Positions 1 through 8,685 of a stretch of DNA of 64,000 nucleotides are shown here, in pieces (the stretch's first letter is position 1; each line of letters opens with the position of its first letter). The translations under genes and the position numbers were made by a program. The stretch comes from an uncultured Alphaproteobacteria bacterium (GTDB lineage Bacteria; Pseudomonadota; Alphaproteobacteria; Rhodobacterales; Rhodobacteraceae). Location of the stretch: contig CACBRT010000001.1 in NCBI GenBank assembly GCA_902541695.1, positions 67,501 to 131,500 of the forward strand, given 5' to 3'. The notes beneath the pieces are model-generated. The model was not told where the DNA came from, ran no database searches, and saw only the letters and a program-made list of their open reading frames with translations.

Positions 1-29
1 CAGAGGTTCAAATCCTCTCCCCGCAACCA
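1..29 (+). tRNA. tRNA 3' end (T-arm, acceptor strand, CCA), truncated by the window start; possibly initiator tRNA-fMet
   Basis: agagg-TTCAAAT-cctct T-arm followed by ccccgca-A-CCA; the CCCCGCAACCA end resembles bacterial fMet tRNA. Confidence 0.7.
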
Positions 30-320
30 AATAATAATCAATGAAGATTTAAATGTTAATTTTGCTGATCTTGGGCCAAATCATAGTTTTATTGGTATAC
101 TGCTTGGAGATGTAAACGGAACTTTCTGAAAGTTAAACTTGAGCCCTAATACTTTTTGGGCGTATATTGATAGCATAGGTAAACTAGCTACATAAACCTC
201 GTCAAAACAAAGAAAATAAGGTAAAATAAAACCCTATATAAGGGGTCATTATGGGGTTTGAAAAAACCAACATGGTTGGGTTCGCAACTAGGTTCGGGGA
301 CCAATGGAATAGGCTATTTA

Positions 321-737
321 ATGAAAATAAATAATTTGATTAAGCTCGATCCAAACGAAATAGTTGAAAAATTTTCTAAATCGTCAGGCCCAGGTGGACA
401 GCATATTAATAAAGTTGATACTAAAGTTGAATTACGTTTTTTTGCTATAAAGTCATCAAACCTTTCAAATACTGTAAAGGATAGATTAAAAGTAATTGCT
501 GGAAACAAGTGGACTCTGAATGGAGAAATTATTATCACAGCCGAAAAATATCGATCCCAAGCTAGGAATCGTGAATTAGCGAAATCAAAATTAATTAGTC
601 TCATATTAAAGGCTCTTGAAAAACCAGTGCACCGATTGGAAACGAGGCCAAGCAAGGCTGTAAAAGTTCGAAGAAGTAATGAGAAACAAAAAAGAAGTAA
701 AATTAAATCTATGCGTGGTCGAGTTAAAATTGTGTAA
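321..737 (+). CDS. arfB: Peptide chain release factor-like protein (ArfB/YaeJ type)
   Basis: GGQ motif in SSGPGGQHINKVDTKVELRF, Lys/Arg-rich C-terminal tail, no codon-recognition domain. The ATG at 321 is a more likely start than the TTG at 258. Confidence 0.85.
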   Translation: MKINNLIKLDPNEIVEKFSKSSGPGGQHINKVDTKVELRFFAIKSSNLSNTVKDRLKVIAGNKWTLNGEIIITAEKYRSQARNRELAKSKLISLILKALEKPVHRLETRPSKAVKVRRSNEKQKRSKIKSMRGRVKIV

Positions 738-808
738 ATTTAATAATTTAATGATTATCCTTAAGTCTTAATTAACTTTACTTAATGCTTGCATGCTTTT
801 TTGTAAGG

Positions 809-845
809 ATTGTCTAATTAAGTTTAGCTTAATCAATTAGACAAT
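809..845. terminator. Stem-loop between convergent genes, possible bidirectional terminator
   Basis: ATTGTCTAATT ... AATTAGACAAT perfect 11-bp arms between the arfB stop and the stop of the 848-1150 minus-strand gene. Confidence 0.6.
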
Positions 846-847
846 AT

Positions 848-1150
848 TTATATGATGGTATCAAATCCTTCAAATACAGGATGACCTATGTATAAATCCT
901 TATTACTGCTAGCACCTCTGTGAGCTTTTCTGAATGCTTCCGATTTAGTCCAGTTCTCAAAATGTAATTTTGATTCCCATTCTGTATGAGATGCATAAAG
1001 AGTTGTTCCATCTTTATTTATACCTTTAAGTAAATTAAATTTTTTAAATCCTGGTGTTTTATCTAAATGTGTTTCTCTCGACTTCCAAATTTCTTCAAAT
1101 AATTCTTCTTTTCCATTTTTAATTAAAAATCTATTCATGGCTATATACAT
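848..1150 (-). CDS. Antibiotic biosynthesis monooxygenase (ABM) domain protein, possible heme-degrading monooxygenase (HmoA/IsdG-like)
   Basis: MYIAMNRFLIKNGKEELFEEIWKSRETHLDKTPGFKKFNLLKG ... WTKSEAFRKAHR pattern of ABM/IsdG-like proteins. Confidence 0.7.
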   Translation of the reverse strand: MYIAMNRFLIKNGKEELFEEIWKSRETHLDKTPGFKKFNLLKGINKDGTTLYASHTEWESKLHFENWTKSEAFRKAHRGASSNKDLYIGHPVFEGFDTII

Positions 1151-1199
1151 TATATAATCCTCAAATTATTTTAATATTTTTTTAATGACGACTTAACAT

Positions 1200-1679
1200 T
1201 TAGTTTAATGTTATATATTTATTATCAGTGTCTAAAAGGCTTTTAATTGAAGTTCCTATTTGGGATGCAAGTGCAAAAGTTTCTGATGTCAAATGTGGTG
1301 GTACTAAAAGTAACGCAATGAGGATTGCATCTTCTTTATAGTTGTTTCCCGCTCTTAAAATTAATTGGGCAAAACAACTTTCGTCTGCTCCAACACAACT
1401 ACAATCTGTTTGATGCCTGACTAAAGTTCGCCTTCCATTATAAAAAATTATTTCACATAAAGATTTAAATGATTGAAAAAACTGAGCCCCTTTTGCATAA
1501 CCTAAATTTATAACTAACTCTTTTTGTAATTGAGTTCTAGCAATTTCTCCATCACACCATCTCCTTAAAAAAGAAATTATGGTGAACTCTTCTAAGTCTA
1601 ATAGCTCCATTTTACCTACGGGAGCACCACCCATCTTAAAAATTTTTTCATTTTCTGTATCATCAATTTGATTAATCAT
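1200..1679 (-). CDS. Conserved-looking hypothetical protein, Cys-containing (CSCVGADESC)
   Basis: Long ORF in tight array with the ABM gene; no family recognised. Confidence 0.6.
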   Translation of the reverse strand: MINQIDDTENEKIFKMGGAPVGKMELLDLEEFTIISFLRRWCDGEIARTQLQKELVINLGYAKGAQFFQSFKSLCEIIFYNGRRTLVRHQTDCSCVGADESCFAQLILRAGNNYKEDAILIALLLVPPHLTSETFALASQIGTSIKSLLDTDNKYITLN

Positions 1680-1681
1680 CT

Positions 1682-1894
1682 TTATTTACTTTCTGGGTTT
1701 TTTAATTTTTTTAAAATTTCTAATGTTTCTTCATCAAGATGACTAGTTTCATCAAAATAAAAAGGGCTTAATTCAATTATTAATCGCTCATTATTACTAA
1801 ATCTTTTAACTTGGGGGACTTTAAAAAATGAACTATTTTGTTTTTTAGATCAAACAATAAATAATTTTTTTAAACAGCTTTGAAAAAATTTCAT
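1682..1894 (-). pseudogene. Small ORF (about 70 codons) interrupted by one in-frame TGA
   Basis: Hand translation: MKFFQSCLKKLFIV*SKKQNSSFFKVPQVKRFSNNERLIIELSPFYFDETSHLDEETLEILKKLKNPESK; stops 2 nt before the 1679 start codon. Confidence 0.35.
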
Positions 1895-2187
1895 ATTCCA
1901 TCCATTTTCAATTAGCTGTCTTGGTTGGATGGCTATGATTAATCTTACTAATTTACTCAGGTATATTTTTAAATATGTAATCTGTCAATAAATTTTTTAT
2001 TTATAAAAAGAAAAAACAATTGGGAAAATTGGTTGCAAATTCTGTTTCAAATAAAATTACTCAACAATTTTTAAATATTAAATACAAATAACCTTTTTCA
2101 AAAATAAATTTTTTTAATTATCAATTTTACATTTATATCTATCTCAAAAGAGTAAAATTATTTATAAGTATAAATAAGTCTTTTTGT

Positions 2188-2814
2188 TTAAGATACTGAT
2201 TGGTTTAATCCTAATAGCCTAAATCTACCTCCTTGATTATTTTTAAAATTTTCTTTTTTTATAATTTCAAGAACAGATAAACTAAGATTTTTTATTTCAA
2301 TTCCTATTGATACGTCGGGTTTAATTTCGAGAACATATGATAAAATTGCTCTAATAGTTCCTGCATGTGCAATTATTACTATTGGATTTTTATCCTGCAA
2401 TTTTAAGTTCTCTATAAATAAGCTAGCTCGTTTACATTGATCTAAAAAACTATCGCCATTGGGAGGACTTATTTCAGGACATATGAATGAAAAATTATGT
2501 CTTTTTTTATTTTTTTTTATTTCTTTCCAAACTTCTGAAATTTTTTTTCCAGACCAATCTCCAAAATTTTGTTCTACTAATTTTTTTTCAATTATTATCT
2601 TTTTTGGACTTGCAAATTTTGATAATGCTTTGGCAGTTTGAGTTGCTCTTTTTAATGGACTTACATACCAAGTACAGCCATGCGGTATATGTAAAGCAAG
2701 TTTCTTAATATTTTTTTTATTTATTATGGCAATTGGATCATTTTGAGGTACATACCCTTTGATTTTCTTTACAGGAGCATGTCTGATTAAAAATAATTTT
2801 GAAGTTCTCATCAA
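2188..2814 (-). CDS. Histidine phosphatase family protein, probable alpha-ribazole phosphatase (CobC-like)
   Basis: LFLIRHAP (RHG-like) motif, second His in IVIIAHAGTIRAIL; directly downstream of cobS. Confidence 0.75.
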   Translation of the reverse strand: MMRTSKLFLIRHAPVKKIKGYVPQNDPIAIINKKNIKKLALHIPHGCTWYVSPLKRATQTAKALSKFASPKKIIIEKKLVEQNFGDWSGKKISEVWKEIKKNKKRHNFSFICPEISPPNGDSFLDQCKRASLFIENLKLQDKNPIVIIAHAGTIRAILSYVLEIKPDVSIGIEIKNLSLSVLEIIKKENFKNNQGGRFRLLGLNQSVS

Positions 2815-2816
2815 TT

Positions 2817-3596
2817 TTAAATACTTAAATATATTATTAAACCAAACATAAAAGCTAATTCTGTTAGGAATGCTGTTGCTCCTAATATATCACCTGAAAT
2901 TCCTCCTAAGTTGCGTTTGGCCATATTTCCAATTTTAAAAATTACTAAAGTTGTTAATGATATTCCAAGAAAAATACCAAATAAGGGGAAAAAAAATACT
3001 ACAATTACAACCCACAACATACATGCAATTAATAAGGATTTTAATGGAACATATTCAATAATGCTGCCTGTTTTTGCAAAATTAGAGGGATTAAAAAAAT
3101 TTCTTATAAATAGGATAGATAATTTTCCTGATGCAAAACCGGTAGATAAAATAATTACTAAAGAGTACCCTAAATCTACTAAAGTCATTATTATACCTAA
3201 GCGGATTAAAAGTCCTAAAGATAACGCTATCATTCCATAAGTTCCAAGCCTACTGTCATGCATAATTTGATTTATCTTTTCTGGGGTACCCCCAGCACCA
3301 AATCCATCGGCCATGTCAGCCAAACCGTCTTCATGAAATGCTCCAGTTATTATAACACTAAAGCCTATTGCAACAGTACAGGATAGAAAAATTGTTAGAT
3401 TTAGATATATGCATAATTCACCTACAATACCAGAAATAATACCAATTAAAAATCCAACTAATGGGAAAGACCAAGTTGCTCTTGTAAGATCAGGTGGCTT
3501 GTCGGAAAAATAGGGCCAATGAATTGGAATTCTTGTAAAAAACATCACAGAGGCAATAAAATCTACAAAATATTTATTATTTAGAAATATTTTCAT
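2817..3596 (-). CDS. cobS: Adenosylcobinamide-GDP ribazoletransferase
   Basis: CobS-type membrane protein with FHEDGLADMADGFGAGGTPEKINQIMHDSRLGTYG. Start probably MKIFLNN at 3596 (ORF opens at 3644). Confidence 0.9.
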   Translation of the reverse strand: MKIFLNNKYFVDFIASVMFFTRIPIHWPYFSDKPPDLTRATWSFPLVGFLIGIISGIVGELCIYLNLTIFLSCTVAIGFSVIITGAFHEDGLADMADGFGAGGTPEKINQIMHDSRLGTYGMIALSLGLLIRLGIIMTLVDLGYSLVIILSTGFASGKLSILFIRNFFNPSNFAKTGSIIEYVPLKSLLIACMLWVVIVVFFFPLFGIFLGISLTTLVIFKIGNMAKRNLGGISGDILGATAFLTELAFMFGLIIYLSI

Positions 3597-4632
3597 TGAA
3601 TATTTTTTTTGATACTTCTGCATTTGAGAAAGTAGACATCCCATTATGGGTTGCCAAAGCAGATTTTATAATTAAAGAGGCTACTGCTGCTCCACTACCT
3701 TCACCGAGTCTCATTTTTAAGTCTAGAATTGGCTCTTTATTTAAATTAGAAAGAATTTTTGAATGCCCAGGCTCTGTAGATAAATGTGATATTAAACAAT
3801 GATCCAATATTTTCTTGTCATAAAGTAGTAGCGCAGATGCAGCAGCTGTACATACAAACCCATCTAAAAGAACAGGAATTGAATTAAGTCTTGCTGCAAT
3901 GATTGATCCTACAATTCCACATATTTCCCGACCACCATAGCATGAAAGTAGGCTTATTGTATTTAAAAAGTTTCTACCATGTAATTTCAGTGAACTTTTT
4001 ATAATGGATATTTTATTTTGTAATTGTTTTTTATTTAATCCTGTACCTATGCCAGTCATACTTTCAACAGATTCACCAAAGACGGCACATGAAATAGCAG
4101 AAGCGGCAGTAGTATTAGAAATACCCATTTCACCTAATATTAATAAGTCACAATCGGCCGGTACTGATTTAAAGCCGATTTCCATTGCTGAAATTACTTC
4201 AGTTTTTTCCATAGCTAATTCTTTTGAAAAATCTTTAGTTGGATTATCTAACTCCATAGGAATTATAGATAATTTTAAACCAGCTATATCACATAATTGA
4301 TTTATTGCAGCACCTCCATTTTTGAAATTTTTTACCATTTGAGCTGTAACTTCTGGTGGGTAGGCTGAAACAGCATTACTTGCTATTCCATGATTCCCAG
4401 CAAAAATTAAACAATGAGCATTATTTATAACTGGTTTAATAATTCTTTGCCATCCGGCCATCCAAGTGGCCAAATCTTCTAATTTTCCAAGACTACCTAT
4501 TGGTTTTGTTAATTTTTTTTGTAATTCTTTTGCCTTATTATATATAGAATGATCAAACTGAGGAATTTCAGTCATATTTTTAAAAAATTTTTCAATATTA
4601 CTGTGAGCTTGCATTAATATATGATTATTCAA
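3577..4632 (-). CDS. cobT: Nicotinate-nucleotide--dimethylbenzimidazole phosphoribosyltransferase
   Basis: KPIGSLGKLEDLATWMAGWQ, IFAGNHGIASNAVSAYPPEVTAQMV, GEMGISNTTAASAI, EPGHSKIL ... LRLGEGSGAA are CobT signatures. Confidence 0.93.
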   Translation of the reverse strand: MNNHILMQAHSNIEKFFKNMTEIPQFDHSIYNKAKELQKKLTKPIGSLGKLEDLATWMAGWQRIIKPVINNAHCLIFAGNHGIASNAVSAYPPEVTAQMVKNFKNGGAAINQLCDIAGLKLSIIPMELDNPTKDFSKELAMEKTEVISAMEIGFKSVPADCDLLILGEMGISNTTAASAISCAVFGESVESMTGIGTGLNKKQLQNKISIIKSSLKLHGRNFLNTISLLSCYGGREICGIVGSIIAARLNSIPVLLDGFVCTAAASALLLYDKKILDHCLISHLSTEPGHSKILSNLNKEPILDLKMRLGEGSGAAVASLIIKSALATHNGMSTFSNAEVSKKIFNENISK

Positions 4633-4829
4633 TTTTTAATAAATTTAAACCTCAAATGAAAAGAATATAATTAATTTTTAGAAATTATAATTCCAATAAA
4701 GGGATATTAGGTTTTTTTTATTTTTCTAAACACAATTATTTACTAGTAATTTCTAAAAAAACCAAAAATTTGAAAGCAAATGTCCTATCAGTTCCGTAGT
4801 TAAACTTTATTATAAATCAAACATAAATA

Positions 4830-6323
4830 TCATATACAATTATCACTAATGAATAATTCAGCCTTTTCAAATATAGTGTTTTTTCTCTCATTTGACATTT
4901 TATCTAATGCTCTTACGTGAAGAGCAAGCCTAGGATTTTTTTCATAAAAGGATCTATTTTTTTTCAGAAATCTCCAATAAAGTCCATCAACAACATCACA
5001 CCATTCTCCTTTTTTATAATTACTCATCCGTAATATGTAACTTGAAGCACAAGTATATGGTTTCGTAGACATAAGGCCACCATCTGAATAAGTCGCCATT
5101 CCAAAAACATTTGGTACCATTACCCAATCTGAGGAATCAATATACATTTCCATAAACCATTGATATATAGTTATTGGATTTACCTCACACAAATTCATTA
5201 TATTACTAATGATCATCAGCCTGGGTATATGGTGTATATACCCATCACTTATAGTCATTTGAATACAATCATCAAGTGGTGTAATACCTGTACTACCATT
5301 ATACCAACTATTAGTTAATTTATTATGGTGGTTCCAAAAATTTGTTGTTTCTTGTATATCACTTTTTAGTTGATAAATACCTCTAATGAATTCTCTCCAA
5401 CCAATTACTTGTCTTAAGAAACCCTCTAATGAATTTAATGGAATAGAGAACTTATTTGATATTTCAGTTGTTCTATTAACAACATATTGTGGGGTTAAAA
5501 GACCTAAATTTAGTAAGGGACTAATACAACTATGGAATAAGAAATTTGTATTCTCTACTAAAGCATCTTCGTATGTACCAAACTGAGAAATCCTTTCTGA
5601 AAGAAAAACTTCAAAATGATTTTCTGCACCAGTTCTAGTGACTGGGAACCAAAAATTTTCTAATTTTCCAGGATGTTCAGAAAAAAATTTTTCAATAATT
5701 CGAATAACGTCTTTATGATAACGAGATTTTTGAACATTTTGCATTTTAGGAATAATCAAGTCTTTTGGAATTTTTTTTCTATTTTCTTCGTCAAAAGACC
5801 ATTTACCTCCTACAGGTTTTTCGTTGATATCTAGTAATACATTCTGTTTTTTTCTAGCAAACTTATAGAAGTCTCCCATACGAAATAATTTTTTCTCTCC
5901 AAGGGAATTTTTTAATGTTGTTCTAGTAAACAAAAACATAGGTGAGTTGTGAACTATAAGATTTATTTTAGAATTTTCTAATTCTTGAAATAAAATTTTT
6001 TCAAAAGGCTTATCCTCAATTTCAAAAATATTAATAGATAAAGATTTACTTTCATGAAGATATTTTAAGAGAAGTTGTACATAATTTTCTTCTTTTTTCC
6101 TACTTTCGAGAGGAAAATAATCAACGATAATACCATGAGATTCTAGCTCATTACAATATTCTCGCATTGCAGTCAAAAATAGATATAATTTTAGTTTATG
6201 GTGTTTTTCATAGGTACATAAACCAAAATCTTCAGCCATAAAAACTCTATTACATCCTGCCTCTTTTAGAATACTTGGATCAAAAAGTTGATTACCTAAA
6301 ATTATAAATAATTTGTTTGCCAT
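4830..6323 (-). CDS. Cryptochrome/photolyase family protein (deoxyribodipyrimidine photolyase-related)
   Basis: N-terminal LFIILGNQLF; PRLMIISNIMNLCEVNP, MVPNVFGMATYSDGGLMSTKPYTCASSYILRMSNY, LYWRF as in PhrB/CryB-like photolyases. Confidence 0.88.
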   Translation of the reverse strand: MANKLFIILGNQLFDPSILKEAGCNRVFMAEDFGLCTYEKHHKLKLYLFLTAMREYCNELESHGIIVDYFPLESRKKEENYVQLLLKYLHESKSLSINIFEIEDKPFEKILFQELENSKINLIVHNSPMFLFTRTTLKNSLGEKKLFRMGDFYKFARKKQNVLLDINEKPVGGKWSFDEENRKKIPKDLIIPKMQNVQKSRYHKDVIRIIEKFFSEHPGKLENFWFPVTRTGAENHFEVFLSERISQFGTYEDALVENTNFLFHSCISPLLNLGLLTPQYVVNRTTEISNKFSIPLNSLEGFLRQVIGWREFIRGIYQLKSDIQETTNFWNHHNKLTNSWYNGSTGITPLDDCIQMTISDGYIHHIPRLMIISNIMNLCEVNPITIYQWFMEMYIDSSDWVMVPNVFGMATYSDGGLMSTKPYTCASSYILRMSNYKKGEWCDVVDGLYWRFLKKNRSFYEKNPRLALHVRALDKMSNERKNTIFEKAELFISDNCI

Positions 6324-6442
6324 TTATAGTTTACCATATTGAAAGAAATACAGGTATTATGTTATTTAATTAATTATTTATTTCTTTTGTTAAAGAACTA
6401 AATTCTTGAATTATTTTATGACTTTAAAATTTAAACAAAATT

Positions 6443-7393
6443 ATGAAAAAAATATATTTGATACATGAAAATAAGGAGTGGCTTAAACCACTGGTAAAAG
6501 AACTTTTAGACAAGGGTATTCCTTTTGCTGAATGGAATATGGTTGATGAAATAATTAATCTATTTACTCCCCCTCCGGAAGGTATTTTTTTTAATAAAAT
6601 GAGTGCTTCATCGCATTCTAGAGGTAACAGATATTGCCCAGAATTAACAACAGGTCTCATTTCTTGGTTGGAAGTTCATAAAAGGTTAGTTTTAAATGGA
6701 AGTAATGCTCAAAAGTTAGAGCTTTCAAAAATGGTTCAGTATAGTGAATTAAATAAAGTAGGATTGAAGGTCCCAAAAACTATTTGTTCAACCACATTGA
6801 AAGGGATTGTAGATGCTGCAAAAATACTAAAATTTCCAATTATAATAAAACATAATAGAGCTGGCATGGGATTAGGTGTGAAACTGTTTCACAATATAAG
6901 TGAACTTAAAGATTATATCTATGGGGATCATTTTGAAAACTCAGTTGATGGTATAACTTTAATTCAAAGCTATATTTTCTCACCAGACAGCAGCATAATA
7001 CGAGTTGAATTTGTAGACAAAAAATTTCTCTATGCAGTTAAAGTAAATACAGAAAATGGTTTTGAATTATGCCCTGCTGATGAATGTAATGTGGATGATT
7101 TCAATTTACAAATAAAGGAAAATTTTAGTTCTAAAAGTAAATTAAAATTTAAAATAGTTGAAAATTTTTTGTCATTTTCATTTTCAAATCATATAATAAT
7201 GAAAATGCAAGAACTTATGCAAAATGTAGGGATTGATATAGCATCTTTTGAATTTATTTTAGATGAAAATAATGATGTATTTGTTTACGATATAAATGTT
7301 AATACTAATTATAATTCTAATGCAGAAAAAAACACACCATATTCAGGCACTTTTTCAGTAGCCGATTTTTTAAAAAGAATTTCTTTACAATAA
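6443..7393 (+). CDS. ATP-grasp domain protein (RimK-like)
   Basis: FPIIIKHNRAGMGLGVKLF nucleotide-binding lysine region; FVYDINVNTNYN C-terminal ATP-grasp metal-site motif. Confidence 0.75.
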   Translation: MKKIYLIHENKEWLKPLVKELLDKGIPFAEWNMVDEIINLFTPPPEGIFFNKMSASSHSRGNRYCPELTTGLISWLEVHKRLVLNGSNAQKLELSKMVQYSELNKVGLKVPKTICSTTLKGIVDAAKILKFPIIIKHNRAGMGLGVKLFHNISELKDYIYGDHFENSVDGITLIQSYIFSPDSSIIRVEFVDKKFLYAVKVNTENGFELCPADECNVDDFNLQIKENFSSKSKLKFKIVENFLSFSFSNHIIMKMQELMQNVGIDIASFEFILDENNDVFVYDINVNTNYNSNAEKNTPYSGTFSVADFLKRISLQ

Positions 7394-7508
7394 ATTGAAC
7401 AAAAAAATTATATTTCTAAAAGTATTTGATAGATTTCACGGATATTTCTGTTTATGAAAAGAAATATAGACTTTAAGAATTTTTTGAATCAAATAATTGG
7501 AGTAAAAT

Positions 7509-8654
7509 TTGCAGAAATTAAGATGGGGCTTAATAGGTGGTGGTGAAGGAAGTCAAATTGGTTTTACACACCGGGCTGCTGCACAACTAGAAGGTAATTT
7601 TTATTTCGATTCTGGAGCTTTGGACCTAGATTCTCTAGAAGCAAAAAAATTTGGTAAAAAACTAGGACTTTCTGAAAAAAAATCATATGGTTCTTGGGAA
7701 GAAATGCTCGATAAGGAAAAAAAAATTAAGTCTAGTGAGCGTTTAGATTTGGTCACAGTTGCAACACCTAATTCTACTCATTTTGAAATAACAAAATCTT
7801 TTTTAAGTGAAGGTTTTAATGTACTCTGTGAAAAACCACTAACTATGACTGTTACAGAAGCTCAAGAATTAGTAAAATTAGCAAAGGCTAAGGGTAAGAT
7901 TTGTGCTGTAAATTATGGGTACACTGGTTACCCTTTAGTAAGACAAATGCGGTCAATGGTTTTGAATGGTGATTTAGGGGATTTACGTGTTGTTTTTGCT
8001 GAGTTTGCCGGGGGTTTTATGGCGGATTCATCTGATTCAGACAACCCAAGAGTTAAATGGAGATTTACCGCTAAGCATTCTGGCATGGCTGCAATTACGA
8101 TTGATTGTGGAATACATGCACTTAATATGGCCTGTTTTGTTACAAATAAAAAGATAGTAAAAGTTTCTTCTGATTTTTTCTCAGGAATTAAGAGTCGTGA
8201 ATTGGAGGATGACAATCTTTCTTCATTTAGAATGGAAGACGATGTAGCAGGGAGGTTATGGACAAGTGGTTTAGCAATTGGACGAACCCATGGATTAACT
8301 CTACAAGTTTTTGGTTCAAAAGGTGGTCTCTCATGGAAACAAGAGCAGCCTAACCAACTTTTTTGGACACCTTTAAATGAATCCACAAGAATAATAGAAA
8401 GAGGTCATTCAAGTTTATACCCTGCGGCACAGAGGCTTAATAAAATTACAATTGGACATCCTGAGGGAATGATTGCTGCGTTTTCAAATATTTATAAAGA
8501 TCTATTTGATAATATTTATGCTAGAAAATTTGGCAATAATCCCAGTGAACTTTGCAACACTTATCCAACTGTAGAAGATGGGTGTCATTCTTTGGAAATT
8601 GTAAAGGCAATGAAGAAATCTATTTCTTTGAATGGAAGTTGGGCAAGAGTATGA
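7509..8654 (+). CDS. Gfo/Idh/MocA family oxidoreductase
   Basis: RWGLIGGGEGSQIG Rossmann start, VATPNSTHFEI, NVLCEKPLTMTVTEAQELV; TTG start. Confidence 0.9.
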   Translation: MQKLRWGLIGGGEGSQIGFTHRAAAQLEGNFYFDSGALDLDSLEAKKFGKKLGLSEKKSYGSWEEMLDKEKKIKSSERLDLVTVATPNSTHFEITKSFLSEGFNVLCEKPLTMTVTEAQELVKLAKAKGKICAVNYGYTGYPLVRQMRSMVLNGDLGDLRVVFAEFAGGFMADSSDSDNPRVKWRFTAKHSGMAAITIDCGIHALNMACFVTNKKIVKVSSDFFSGIKSRELEDDNLSSFRMEDDVAGRLWTSGLAIGRTHGLTLQVFGSKGGLSWKQEQPNQLFWTPLNESTRIIERGHSSLYPAAQRLNKITIGHPEGMIAAFSNIYKDLFDNIYARKFGNNPSELCNTYPTVEDGCHSLEIVKAMKKSISLNGSWARV

Positions 8655-8685
8655 AATTAAAAACTTTACTCACAGGAAATTTTCA

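Noticed and set aside
258-320. N-terminal extension of the arfB ORF (MKKPTWLGSQLGSGTNGIGYL)
   Set aside because: Starts at TTG and precedes a better ATG at 321 just before the conserved region; likely untranslated leader.
314-655. Minus-strand ORF of 113 aa opposite arfB
   Set aside because: Fully antisense to a recognisable GGQ protein; composition-driven.
2459-2708. Plus-strand ORFs opposite the cobC-like gene
   Set aside because: Phe/Leu-rich antisense translations of a poly-A-rich coding strand; no family resemblance.
4004-4300. Plus-strand ORF opposite cobT
   Set aside because: Antisense to a strongly supported CobT.
4633-4829. Cobalamin riboswitch upstream of cobT
   Set aside because: No GCCACTG or GAGCCAGGAGACCTGCC-type motifs seen on the relevant strand.
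7928-8386. 152-aa minus-strand ORF opposite the Gfo/Idh/MocA gene
   Set aside because: Antisense shadow ORF of a well-supported gene.
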